Below are positions 16,998 to 24,044 of a stretch of DNA of 25,320 bases, piece by piece. The stretch is from an uncultured Christensenella sp. (GTDB lineage Bacteria > Bacillota > Clostridia > Christensenellales > Borkfalkiaceae). The position numbers and the translations under genes were made by a program. How positions within the stretch are numbered: the stretch's first letter is position 1; each line of letters opens with the position of its first letter. The notes under the pieces are model-generated. The model ran no database searches, had not been told where the DNA came from, and was given only the letters and a program-made list of their open reading frames with translations. The stretch is from positions 1 to 25,320 of the forward strand of contig CAJTVA010000020.1 of the NCBI GenBank assembly GCA_910579585.1, read 5' to 3'.

Positions 16998-17860
16998 AAG
17001 TGCTTGTGACGGGCGTCAAAGGTCAGTTGGGCTATGACGTCGTTAACGAACTGAATTGCCGCGGGCACATTGCCGTCGGCGTTGATAAAGAAGAAATGGA
17101 CGTCACGGACGAGGCGAGCGTCGCTCGGGTTTTAAACGAAGTGAAGCCCGAAGCGGTAATTCACTGCGCCGCCTGGACTGCGGTCGACGCAGCCGAAGAC
17201 AACGAAGAGTCCGTTCGGCTTGTGAACGCAGTCGGAACGGAAAATATAGTTTTAGAGTGCAAAAAACTCGGTTGTAAGCTTTTGTACGTTTCCACCGATT
17301 ACGTGTTTGACGGCAGGGGTGACGAGCCCTGGAAACCCGACTGCAAAGATTATAAGCCCTTGAATATTTACGGCAAAACCAAGCTTGAGGGCGAGCTTGC
17401 CGTTGCGGGCGCGCTTGAAAAATTCTTTATCGTTCGCATTGCCTGGGTGTTCGGCAAGAACGGAAAAAACTTTATAAAAACTATGTTGAACGTGGGCAAA
17501 ACCCACGATACCGTTCGCGTCGTTAACGACCAGATAGGCACACCGACTTATACTTTCGATTTAGCGCGTCTGCTTGTGGATATGATTGAGACCGATAAGT
17601 ACGGCTATTATCACGCAACAAACGAGGGCGGATATATAAGCTGGTACGATTTTACGAAAGAGATTTTCAGACAGGCGGGGTATTCAACAAAAGTTATCCC
17701 AGTGACAACGGCGGAGTACGGCTTGTCTAAGGCGGCAAGACCGTTTAATTCCAGACTGGATAAATCTAAATTGACTGTAAACGGATTTAAGCCTTTGCCT
17801 GATTGGAAAGACGCGCTTAGCCGCTATTTGAAGGAGCTGTATGGGTCAGATAAAAGTTGA
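16994..17860 (+). CDS. rfbD: dTDP-4-dehydrorhamnose reductase
   Basis: Last step of the pathway: NADPH-dependent reduction to dTDP-L-rhamnose. The 288-residue protein has the Rossmann motif GVKGQLGYDV at the N-terminus, VIHCAAWTAVDAAE, STDYVFDGR, and the catalytic Tyr126/Lys130 pair in NIYGKTKLEGE, as in RmlD. Length is normal. It overlaps rfbB by ATGA and rfbC by 20 bases. The gene is clearly G+C-richer than the glycosyltransferase block (35 G/C in bases 17101-17160). Confidence 0.96.
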   Translation: MKVLVTGVKGQLGYDVVNELNCRGHIAVGVDKEEMDVTDEASVARVLNEVKPEAVIHCAAWTAVDAAEDNEESVRLVNAVGTENIVLECKKLGCKLLYVSTDYVFDGRGDEPWKPDCKDYKPLNIYGKTKLEGELAVAGALEKFFIVRIAWVFGKNGKNFIKTMLNVGKTHDTVRVVNDQIGTPTYTFDLARLLVDMIETDKYGYYHATNEGGYISWYDFTKEIFRQAGYSTKVIPVTTAEYGLSKAARPFNSRLDKSKLTVNGFKPLPDWKDALSRYLKELYGSDKS

Positions 17861-18431
17861 AAAGAATGTCGGCGGCATAGAGGGGCTGCATATCATAGAG
17901 CCCGCCGTTCACGGCGACAGTCGTGGCTATTTTACCGAAACGTACAATAAGCGAGATATGCAGGAAGCGGGACTCGATATGGAGTTCGTGCAGGACAACC
18001 AGTCAATGAGTACGAAAGGAGTATTGCGCGGACTGCACTTCCAGAAGCAGTTCCCGCAGGGCAAGCTCGTACGGGTAATCAAGGGTAAGGTTTTCGACGT
18101 CGCCGTCGATATGCGGAAAGGTAGCAAAACTTTCGGTAAGTGGTACGGCGTCAAACTGACCGAAGAAAACAAAAAGCAGTTCTATATTTCCGAGGGCTTT
18201 GCGCACGGGTTTCTGGTTTTAAGCGACGTGGCGGAATTCTGTTATAAGGTTACTGACTTTTACCACCCCAACGATGAGGGCGGTATTGCCTGGAACGACC
18301 CGGCAATCGGTATCGATTGGGGCGTTATAGGCGAATATAAGGGCAGTGCCGACCCTGCCGGTTACACTCTTCCCGACGGCACCACGCTGAATTTAAGCGA
18401 AAAAGACAAGAATTGGGGCTCGATTAAATAA
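17841..18431 (+). CDS. rfbC: dTDP-4-dehydrorhamnose 3,5-epimerase
   Basis: Third step of the pathway: double epimerisation of dTDP-4-keto-6-deoxyglucose. The 196-residue cupin has DSRGYFTETYN, QDNQSMSTKGVLRGLHFQ with the catalytic His66, GKVFDVAVDMRKGS, and CYKVTDFYHPNDEGGIAWNDP with the catalytic tyrosine region, so it looks functional. AAGGAG lies only four bases before the chosen ATG, but later starts would remove the conserved N-terminal strand. The 20-base overlap with rfbD suggests coupled translation. It is the last gene of the operon. Confidence 0.96.
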   Translation: MGQIKVEKNVGGIEGLHIIEPAVHGDSRGYFTETYNKRDMQEAGLDMEFVQDNQSMSTKGVLRGLHFQKQFPQGKLVRVIKGKVFDVAVDMRKGSKTFGKWYGVKLTEENKKQFYISEGFAHGFLVLSDVAEFCYKVTDFYHPNDEGGIAWNDPAIGIDWGVIGEYKGSADPAGYTLPDGTTLNLSEKDKNWGSIK

Positions 18432-18464
18432 GCCTCTTTGTTGCCGATAATTGAATAGAATTAT

Positions 18465-18505
18465 AAAGAGTTCGTGCTAAATTACGCACGAACTCTTTTA
18501 AATTT
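18465..18505 (+). terminator. Terminator of the polysaccharide operon
   Basis: AAAGAGTTCGTGC (18465-18477) pairs perfectly over 13 bases with GCACGAACTCTTT (18486-18498) around an eight-base loop. It is followed by a T-rich tail (TTTTAAATTTT, counting from the end of the stem). It lies 34 bases after rfbC. Confidence 0.88.
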
Positions 18506-18535
18506 TATAAAAAGAAGTAAAAAAATTTATAAATA

Positions 18536-18567
18536 TGACAAATCTGTCAGGTTTAATATGTTACAAT
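18536..18567 (+). promoter_or_regulatory. Possible extended -10 promoter with overlapping inverted repeat
   Basis: TACAAT (18562-18567) is preceded by TGT, giving an extended -10, and lies about 30 bases before the FtsH-like gene. There is no good -35; in its place is the inverted repeat TGACA-N4-TGTCA (18536-18549), which could be an operator covering the promoter. The arms are short (5 bp), so chance is possible. Confidence 0.4.
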
Positions 18568-18597
18568 ATGAAAAATTACAAAGGTGGGCAAATAATT

Positions 18598-19827
18598 ATG
18601 AAACTTATTAAAGACATTATTGGCTATAAAAAACAAGTAAAAAAACTAGAAAATATATGTGATTTTCTGAAAAATACTGATAAATATTACGATTTCGAAG
18701 TGGATTTACCCAACTGTTTATTGATATGTGGTGAGTCAGGTGTCGGAAAAACATTTATGGCAAAAGCGTTGATGAACGATTGCGGAAGAAAAGTGTTTTG
18801 TGTTTCGGGTAAAGAGTTGGAAACAAAAGACGTAAAGAAGCTGTTCAAAAAGGCAAGAAAGGTGGCAAATTCTATAGTCTTAATTGATGATATTGATTAC
18901 CAGCATAAGGATAGTGAGGTTTACGGACAGCTATTAGAAGAAATGTGCGACTGTAAAAATGGTGTATTCGTAATCGTAACAGCAGACGATAAAGATTATT
19001 TGCCTGCGTATCTATTAGACAAATTTGATATTAATATGATTATAGAATTAGAACCGCCCAAGATTGAAGAATCGTGTGAGATTTTTAAACCGATTTTTGA
19101 AGAAAATAAAATCGGACAAGATTTTAATATCAATGATTTTTGCTGTTTTGCACAGGATTGGACCTATTCCAACATTAAGGAGGCTTTCAACGATGCGTGT
19201 CGGCTAGCCGTTTACGAAAGGCAGAACAAAGTGACTATGCAGCATTTAATAAAAGCAGGTTTGCTGTTAAAGGGCTATGAGCTTGCGGAAGAGTTTGACG
19301 AAGCAACGGCATATCACGAAGTAGGACACGCCGTCGTAAGCTTATTGTTGGGCGGTGACGCAGCTTGCATAGTCTTGCACGGTGTGGGCGGCGGATTTTT
19401 CAAAGAAAAAAATTGGGACGTAAAAACCTATAAGGACAGAGAACGCAGATACATAGTAAGCGTTGCCGGCAAAGCCTGTGAAGAAATTTTTACAGGAACA
19501 AGCTCTATTGGAAGCTATTCGGATTTAGGCAAGGTGTCAGAGGCAATAGAGGAGGATGTTAGGGCTTTGGCAAGCCAAGGCTTTGAGTATTTTGATTCTA
19601 CTGTGCTCGATAGCCCAACATATAATGATAATCTTGCTAAAAAAGTGCAATCTGTTATGCAAAAATATTTCGATAAGGCAAAAGAATTAATCGTTCAAAA
19701 CAGACCGCTTATTGAAGCGTTTGTTGAAAGTCTTAAAGATAAACATTACTTGCTTCATAGTGAAATATATAGGCTTTATAATGACTATATTGCGGCAATT
19801 CAAGCTACTAACAATAAGGCGGGATAA
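18598..19827 (+). CDS. Soluble FtsH-like AAA+ ATPase with M41 metallopeptidase domain
   Basis: A 409-residue protein combining an AAA+ module (about 1-225) and an M41 peptidase domain (about 230-409). Seen: Walker A GESGVGKT at 45-52, Walker B IVLIDDID at 93-100 (Asp where FtsH usually has Glu), zinc motif HEVGH at 240-244, and the third zinc ligand Asp309 in SIGSYSDLGK, which aligns with the GASNDL region of FtsH. Missing: the N-terminal membrane helices, the FVG pore loop (VSGKELETKDVKKLF is too short to hold it), and both arginine fingers (LLDKFD replaces LLRPGRFD). ATG 18598 is chosen because AAGGTGG lies ten bases upstream; the frame is open further up to 18535 but that part reads through the promoter. 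The gene is A+T-rich (17 G/C in 18661-18720), has its own terminator, and may be acquired. The protease role is likely, the substrate unknown. Confidence 0.85.
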   Translation: MKLIKDIIGYKKQVKKLENICDFLKNTDKYYDFEVDLPNCLLICGESGVGKTFMAKALMNDCGRKVFCVSGKELETKDVKKLFKKARKVANSIVLIDDIDYQHKDSEVYGQLLEEMCDCKNGVFVIVTADDKDYLPAYLLDKFDINMIIELEPPKIEESCEIFKPIFEENKIGQDFNINDFCCFAQDWTYSNIKEAFNDACRLAVYERQNKVTMQHLIKAGLLLKGYELAEEFDEATAYHEVGHAVVSLLLGGDAACIVLHGVGGGFFKEKNWDVKTYKDRERRYIVSVAGKACEEIFTGTSSIGSYSDLGKVSEAIEEDVRALASQGFEYFDSTVLDSPTYNDNLAKKVQSVMQKYFDKAKELIVQNRPLIEAFVESLKDKHYLLHSEIYRLYNDYIAAIQATNNKAG

Positions 19828-19845
19828 ACTTATTCCCGCTTTTTT
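19816..19845 (+). terminator. Terminator of the FtsH-like gene
   Basis: GCGGGA (19819-19824) pairs with TCCCGC (19834-19839), extended by AAG against TTT, with six T at 19840-19845. The stop codon of the gene lies in the loop, so the hairpin overlaps the coding end. Confidence 0.8.
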
Positions 19846-20145
19846 GATTAAAAAATAATTAAAAATATATTTTTCGGTTATTAAAACCTGTTTTAATACG
19901 AAAAATTAGAAAGTATTGACTTTTAGTAACAAATATTGTAATTTGTTTATGAGTTGCATTATGAAAATCACAGCCATAGAATGCCTATAAAAGTTGAATA
20001 ATACGGTAGGAGCGCCCGTTTGTCTGTATATGTACGTTATTTACTGGTAGCTTTATATTAAACGTCAAGTTGATTTGCTTTTAATAAAGGACGAATATCC
20101 TAAACTTCTAATCGTCAGCGCCTACCACGAAGAATATACGTAATT
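19846..20145 (+). other. A+T-rich gap with palindrome and decayed coding sequence
   Basis: No intact gene is seen. It holds the 20-base palindrome at 19879-19898, a weak promoter-like pair (TTGACT 19916-19921, TGTAAT 19937-19942, spacer only 15), and, from about 20051 to 20140, a 30-codon open stretch in another frame (QVDLLLIKDEYPKLLIVSAY) that ends in TAA where the next gene fragment begins. Confidence 0.5.
19879..19898. repeat. 20-base palindrome, operator-like
   Basis: TATTAAAAC and GTTTTAATA are perfect 9-base inverted arms around a central CT. There is no T tract after it, so it is not a terminator. Its size and symmetry suit a dimeric repressor site just upstream of the weak promoter-like sequence at 19916. 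Confidence 0.55.
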
Positions 20146-20580
20146 TTGCAGGAGATGGAAATTCCCTTTACTCATAAACGAGCTGATTATGTTTTAGTTT
20201 ATCGCAAAAAAATACTGATAATTGAATTTAGTTTCCAAAAGTTGAACGGGCGCTATAAATTTGAAGATAAATTAAATCAAGCGGTAGGGTATAAAGAGTT
20301 GTTTTCAAATATTATGCCACCGCATATTGAAATAGGTACATATACGTTTTTAATCGAGCCCGAAACCGATAAATTCGGAAATGCCATAAAAAGATTAAAT
20401 AAATATACTAATGAACAAGAGTTACCAAATAATGAAAAAATACAAGAATTCAGGGGTTATATAAATTTGTTTTTTCAGAAAGATTTGGAAGAAGCAATAT
20501 ATTATCTTGGTTATGTTGACGGTTATGTGGACAAGATGAACGAAGGCAATTTAGAACGTGACGGTGAAATTTGTGAATAG
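20051..20580 (+). pseudogene. Frame-shifted remnant, possible nuclease-like protein
   Basis: I do not recognise a named family. The longest piece (20146-20580, 144 residues from a TTG, or 141 from ATG 20155) reads ...FTHKRADYVLVYRKKILIIEFSFQK, then NQAVGYKELFSN and a long acidic C-terminal part. The strand-Asp-strand-Glu pattern (RADYVLVY...ILIIEF) resembles restriction-endonuclease-like folds, but the expected lysine two positions after Glu is Ser. Neither start has a sensible ribosome site: GCAGGAG directly touches the ATG. A preceding stretch in another frame (20051-20140) has a similar protein-like character and stops exactly where this one starts, suggesting one gene broken by a frameshift, with an earlier in-frame TAG as well. 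Codon use is A+T-rich, unlike the flanking housekeeping genes. An intact small protein remains possible. Confidence 0.45.
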
Positions 20581-20605
20581 TATTTTGATAGTCGGTTGAC
20601 TAAAA

Positions 20606-20615
20606 TTCGACAAAA
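20606..20615 (-). promoter_or_regulatory. Spo0A-box-like site upstream of spoIIID
   Basis: TTCGACAAAA on the plus strand is the reverse complement of TTTTGTCGAA, a full match to the 0A-box consensus of the sporulation master regulator Spo0A. It lies about 90 bases before the spoIIID start. The match is seen; binding is inferred. Confidence 0.5.
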
Positions 20616-20639
20616 AATCTGCAAAATACAACAAATTCC

Positions 20640-20674
20640 GCATATTGGCGACAAATTCCGAATAGATTTATAAT
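20640..20674 (+). promoter_or_regulatory. Candidate sigma-E-type promoter of spoIIID
   Basis: GCATATT (20640-20646) matches the -35 of mother-cell sigma-E promoters. After 14 bases, AATAGATT (20661-20668) fits the -10 consensus CATACAHT at six of eight positions. A competing sigma-A reading uses TTGGCG (20645-20650) and TATAAT (20669-20674) with an 18-base spacer. Confidence 0.42.
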
Positions 20675-20696
20675 ACTTAAATTTTCGGAGTTTGAT

Positions 20697-20954
20697 ATGT
20701 GGGATTATATAGCCGAAAGGGTAATTAAGGAGGGGGAGTATATAATCGCTTCCGACTGCACTGTGCGGGCGGCGGCGACGTACTTTTCCATAAGCAAATC
20801 TACCGTACATAAGGACGTAACCGAACGACTGAAAATCGTCGATAAAGAACTGTACGAGAAAGTGCGTACCGTCCTCGACAAAAACCTTTCCGAGCGGCAT
20901 ATCCGCGGCGGAATGGCAACCAAGAAAAAATATTCAAACGAGGTTCATACTTAA
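20697..20954 (+). CDS. spoIIID: Sporulation transcriptional regulator SpoIIID
   Basis: A small DNA-binding protein that adjusts the sigma-E regulon in the mother cell and leads into the sigma-K stage. The 85-residue product matches SpoIIID throughout: WDYIAERVIKEGEYII at the start, the helix-turn-helix TVRAAATYFSISKSTVHKDVTERL (about 22-45), and the conserved basic end ERHIRGGMATKKKY, where the C-terminal basic region contacts DNA. The family is usually 80-95 residues. CGGAG lies six bases before the ATG. It stands alone between the decayed region and its own terminator. Its presence is the best single sign that the organism belongs to a spore-forming lineage. Confidence 0.96.
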   Translation: MWDYIAERVIKEGEYIIASDCTVRAAATYFSISKSTVHKDVTERLKIVDKELYEKVRTVLDKNLSERHIRGGMATKKKYSNEVHT

Positions 20955-20960
20955 AGAAGC

Positions 20961-20992
20961 AGCCGCCCGCGCGAAATTTTGCGCGGGCGGCT
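20961..20992 (+). terminator. Terminator hairpin after spoIIID
   Basis: AGCCGCCCGCGC pairs perfectly with GCGCGGGCGGCT (12 bp, nearly all G-C) around an eight-base loop. The T tract after it is weak and interrupted (ATGTTTGTTTT), but stem strength and position six bases after the stop support termination. Confidence 0.72.
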
Positions 20993-21054
20993 ATGTTTGT
21001 TTTCGGCGTGCCGATAAAAAATTGAAATTTAACAGAATTTGTATATTCATAAAT

Positions 21055-21084
21055 TTGAAAAATTTAACAAACGTATGCTATAAT
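21055..21084 (+). promoter_or_regulatory. Promoter of the dehydratase-activase operon
   Basis: TTGAAA (21055-21060), an 18-base spacer, and TATAAT (21079-21084) preceded by TGC, an extended -10. The start would lie near 21091, about 26 bases before the GTG. Confidence 0.7.
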
Positions 21085-21116
21085 CATTACGAATACATAA
21101 AATTACGGATATAAAA

Positions 21117-24044
21117 GTGAAACTTTTGGGCATAGACGTCGGTTCTACCACCGTCAAGGCGGCGGTAATCGACGGAAATAATAATTTAATATACTCGTCC
21201 TACGTCCGTCATTTTTCGCAGGTCAAGGAAACCGTTCTTTCCGAGCTTAAAACCATAAAGGAAAAATTCGGCGGCGAATACTGCGTTTCAATTACGGGAA
21301 GCGCGGGTCTTGGGCTTTCGCAACGTAGCGGCATTAACTTCGTACAGGAGGTCCAGGCCGCGTTTATTGCCATTCGCAAACTTCACCCCGACATCGACGC
21401 GGCTGTCGAGCTCGGCGGCGAGGACGCTAAAATAATCTTCGTCACCGGCGGCACTGAACAGCGAATGAACGGCAGTTGCGCAGGCGGCACGGGCGCGTTC
21501 ATCGACCAAATGGCGACCCTTTTAAATGTTTCCGTCGAGAAGATGGACGAAATCGCCCTAACTGCGGGCAAGACTTACCCGATAGCTTCACGTTGCGGGG
21601 TGTTTGCTAAGTCCGACGTTCAGCCCCTTTTAAATCAGGGCGCAAGCAAGGCGGACATTGCCGCTTCGATTTTTCAGGCGGTAGTCGACCAGACGGTTTC
21701 GGGCTTGGCGCAGGGTCGCAGAATACAGGGCAAAGTCCTGTTTTTGGGCGGACCTTTGTACTTCTTGCAGGCTTTGAGAAAGGCTTTCGTCACAACCTTG
21801 AAGCTGACCGAAGACAACGCGGTTTTCCCCGACAACGCTCCCTGTTTTATGGCAATCGGCGCGGCTCTGCACTCGGTAGGCGAGCACCCGGAAAGCATTG
21901 ACGACGTTATATCCAAAATAGAAAAAATTACGGAGAGCGCAGCCGTTCATTCGGGCAAACCGCTTTTCGAAAGCAAGGAAGAATACGCCGCTTTCGTCAA
22001 ACGTCACAGGGCAACCGACCTCAAATTCGCGGATATTTCTTCGTATTCTGGCGACTGCTATCTCGGTATAGACAGCGGCTCCACGACCACAAAGCTTATG
22101 CTTATCACCCCCGATTGCCGCATACTCTGGTCGCATTATCAGTCCAATAACGGTCAGCCACTGGATATAGTCGTAAAGAAGCTTAAAGAAGTTTACGAAC
22201 TCGGCGGAAGCCGTATCAAAATCCGCGGCAGTGCGGTTACGGGCTATGGCGAGGACCTAATAAAAAATGCAATCAAAGCCGATTTCGGCATCGTCGAAAC
22301 GGTTGCGCACTTCAAGGCGGCGCTTCATTTCAACCCGCAGGTTGACTTCATAATAGACATCGGCGGTCAGGATATAAAGTGCTTCAAAATCAAGAACGGC
22401 GCAATAGATTCCATTATGCTCAACGAAGCCTGTTCATCGGGTTGCGGCTCGTTCATTCAGACCTTTGCCCGCGCAATGGGTATGGAGATTGACAAATTCT
22501 CCGAAAAGGGCTTGTATGCAAAACACCCCGTAGAGCTCGGCTCGCGCTGTACTGTGTTTATGAACAGCGCCGTTAAGCAGGCGCAAAAAGAGGGGGCGAG
22601 CGTAGAGGACATCTCTGCAGGGCTCTCTTCGTCGATAGTCAAGAATGCAATTTATAAAGTAATAAGGGCGACCAGCGCCGACGAACTCGGTAACAACATC
22701 GTCGTTCAGGGCGGAACTTTCTTAAACGACGCGGTGCTTCGTTCGTTTGAAATGGAAACGGGCAAGCAGGTCGTCCGCCCGGGAATTTCGGGGCTTATGG
22801 GCGCGTTCGGCGCGGCGCTTTACGCTATGGAGAACGCCCCCGAAGAAAGCACGACATCCACCGCAAAGGAACTGGACGAGTTTTCGTACGCTCTGCAATC
22901 GGCGAACTGCCGCGGCTGTACTGCGAACTGCAATATAAATATTATCCGTTTCAACGACGGCAGAAAGTTCATATCGGGCAACAAGTGCGAACGCGGCGCA
23001 GGCAGAAAACCTGCGCTGTACGATATGGATATATATGCATTTAAGCAAGTGCGGCTTATCGACTGCGTAGAGGGCGTGAACGGTCAGAACGGTATCCGCG
23101 GCAAAGTCGGGCTTCCTCTGCAACTCGGAATGTACGAGCAACTCCCCATCTGGGCGGGCTTCTTCGAAACGCTCGGGTTCGAGGTTATTCTTTCCGACAG
23201 GTCCTCGCGCGAGCTGTACTATAAGGGTCAGCACACGGTCGCAAGCGATACTGCTTGTTATCCAGCGAAGCTCGTTCACGGGCATATCGAAAGCCTTTTA
23301 GACGAGGGCGTCGATTTCATCTTTATGCCGTGCGAAAGCTATAACCTTGACGAGCACTGCTCGACAAACCACTACAATTGCCCCGTAGTTGCATACTACC
23401 CCGAGCTTTTAAAGGCGAATAACGAGAGGTTGAACGATAAGAATTTTTTGATGCCGTACCTCGACCTCAATATGCGTAAGCCGACTGTGAAGAAGCTTCT
23501 TGACGCGCTAAAAAAATACAATTTCACTAAACGCGATATAGAAAGCGCGCTCGACGAGGGATTTTCACGCCTTGAAAAATACCGCGATGATGTCCGCTCT
23601 AAGGCAGACGAAATACTTTGGAAAGCCGAGATGCAGGGCAAACAGGTCGTCGTGCTTGCGGGCAGACCGTATCATCTTGACGGCGAAATCAACCACAGCA
23701 TAAACAAGCTTTTGACTTCTTTGGGGCTTGCCGTGCTTTCGGAGGACAGCATTTTCGAAAAGGGCGACTTACTTAAAGTAGACGTTCTCAACCAGTGGAC
23801 GTACCACGCAAGGCTGTACCGTGCTGCAGACTTCGTTTCCAAGCGCAAAAATTTAAATCTTGTACAGCTTGTTTCGTTCGGGTGCGGGCTCGACGCTATC
23901 ACTACCGACGAAGTACGCGCTATTTTAGAGCGGAACGGCAAACTTTATACGCAGATAAAAATCGACGAAATCAACAATCTCGGCGTTGTCAAAATAAGGT
24001 TGAGAAGTATGCTTGCGGCGATTGACGAGGCGGCGAAAAGATAA
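21117..24044 (+). CDS. 2-hydroxyacyl-CoA dehydratase activase, two BadF/HgdC domains plus DUF2229
   Basis: A large ATPase of the family whose known members (HgdC) use ATP and an iron-sulfur cluster to push electrons into 2-hydroxyacyl-CoA dehydratases. The 975-residue protein carries two ASKHA ATPase domains: GIDVGSTTVKAAVID at 5-19 and GIDSGSTTTKLMLI near 320. Each keeps a cysteine pair 39 residues apart (Cys121 in NGSCAGGTG and Cys160; Cys439 in NEACSSGCG and Cys478), the same spacing as the two cluster ligands of HgdC. A cysteine-rich linker follows (CRGCTANC...KCERGAG, about 600-625), then a DUF2229-type domain with DTACYPAKLVHGH and MPCESYN. The start is GTG at 21117 with only a weak ribosome site (ACGGAT). 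Its exact substrate is unknown; such long stand-alone proteins have no defined dehydratase partner. Confidence 0.9.
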   Translation: MKLLGIDVGSTTVKAAVIDGNNNLIYSSYVRHFSQVKETVLSELKTIKEKFGGEYCVSITGSAGLGLSQRSGINFVQEVQAAFIAIRKLHPDIDAAVELGGEDAKIIFVTGGTEQRMNGSCAGGTGAFIDQMATLLNVSVEKMDEIALTAGKTYPIASRCGVFAKSDVQPLLNQGASKADIAASIFQAVVDQTVSGLAQGRRIQGKVLFLGGPLYFLQALRKAFVTTLKLTEDNAVFPDNAPCFMAIGAALHSVGEHPESIDDVISKIEKITESAAVHSGKPLFESKEEYAAFVKRHRATDLKFADISSYSGDCYLGIDSGSTTTKLMLITPDCRILWSHYQSNNGQPLDIVVKKLKEVYELGGSRIKIRGSAVTGYGEDLIKNAIKADFGIVETVAHFKAALHFNPQVDFIIDIGGQDIKCFKIKNGAIDSIMLNEACSSGCGSFIQTFARAMGMEIDKFSEKGLYAKHPVELGSRCTVFMNSAVKQAQKEGASVEDISAGLSSSIVKNAIYKVIRATSADELGNNIVVQGGTFLNDAVLRSFEMETGKQVVRPGISGLMGAFGAALYAMENAPEESTTSTAKELDEFSYALQSANCRGCTANCNINIIRFNDGRKFISGNKCERGAGRKPALYDMDIYAFKQVRLIDCVEGVNGQNGIRGKVGLPLQLGMYEQLPIWAGFFETLGFEVILSDRSSRELYYKGQHTVASDTACYPAKLVHGHIESLLDEGVDFIFMPCESYNLDEHCSTNHYNCPVVAYYPELLKANNERLNDKNFLMPYLDLNMRKPTVKKLLDALKKYNFTKRDIESALDEGFSRLEKYRDDVRSKADEILWKAEMQGKQVVVLAGRPYHLDGEINHSINKLLTSLGLAVLSEDSIFEKGDLLKVDVLNQWTYHARLYRAADFVSKRKNLNLVQLVSFGCGLDAITTDEVRAILERNGKLYTQIKIDEINNLGVVKIRLRSMLAAIDEAAKR

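Noticed and set aside
18535..18597. Longer start for the FtsH-like protein (GTG/ATG upstream of 18598)
   Set aside because: The extra 21 residues overlap the extended -10 element and lack a ribosome site, whereas ATG 18598 has AAGGTGG at good distance and begins where the AAA fold normally starts.
19949..19990. Short peptide frame MSCIMKITAIECL in the A+T-rich gap
   Set aside because: Thirteen codons, no clear ribosome site, and no sign of leader-peptide structure. Treated as chance within a decayed region.
20523..20900. A 125-codon minus-strand frame over spoIIID
   Set aside because: It is antisense to a confident SpoIIID gene and its promoter and has no recognisable features.
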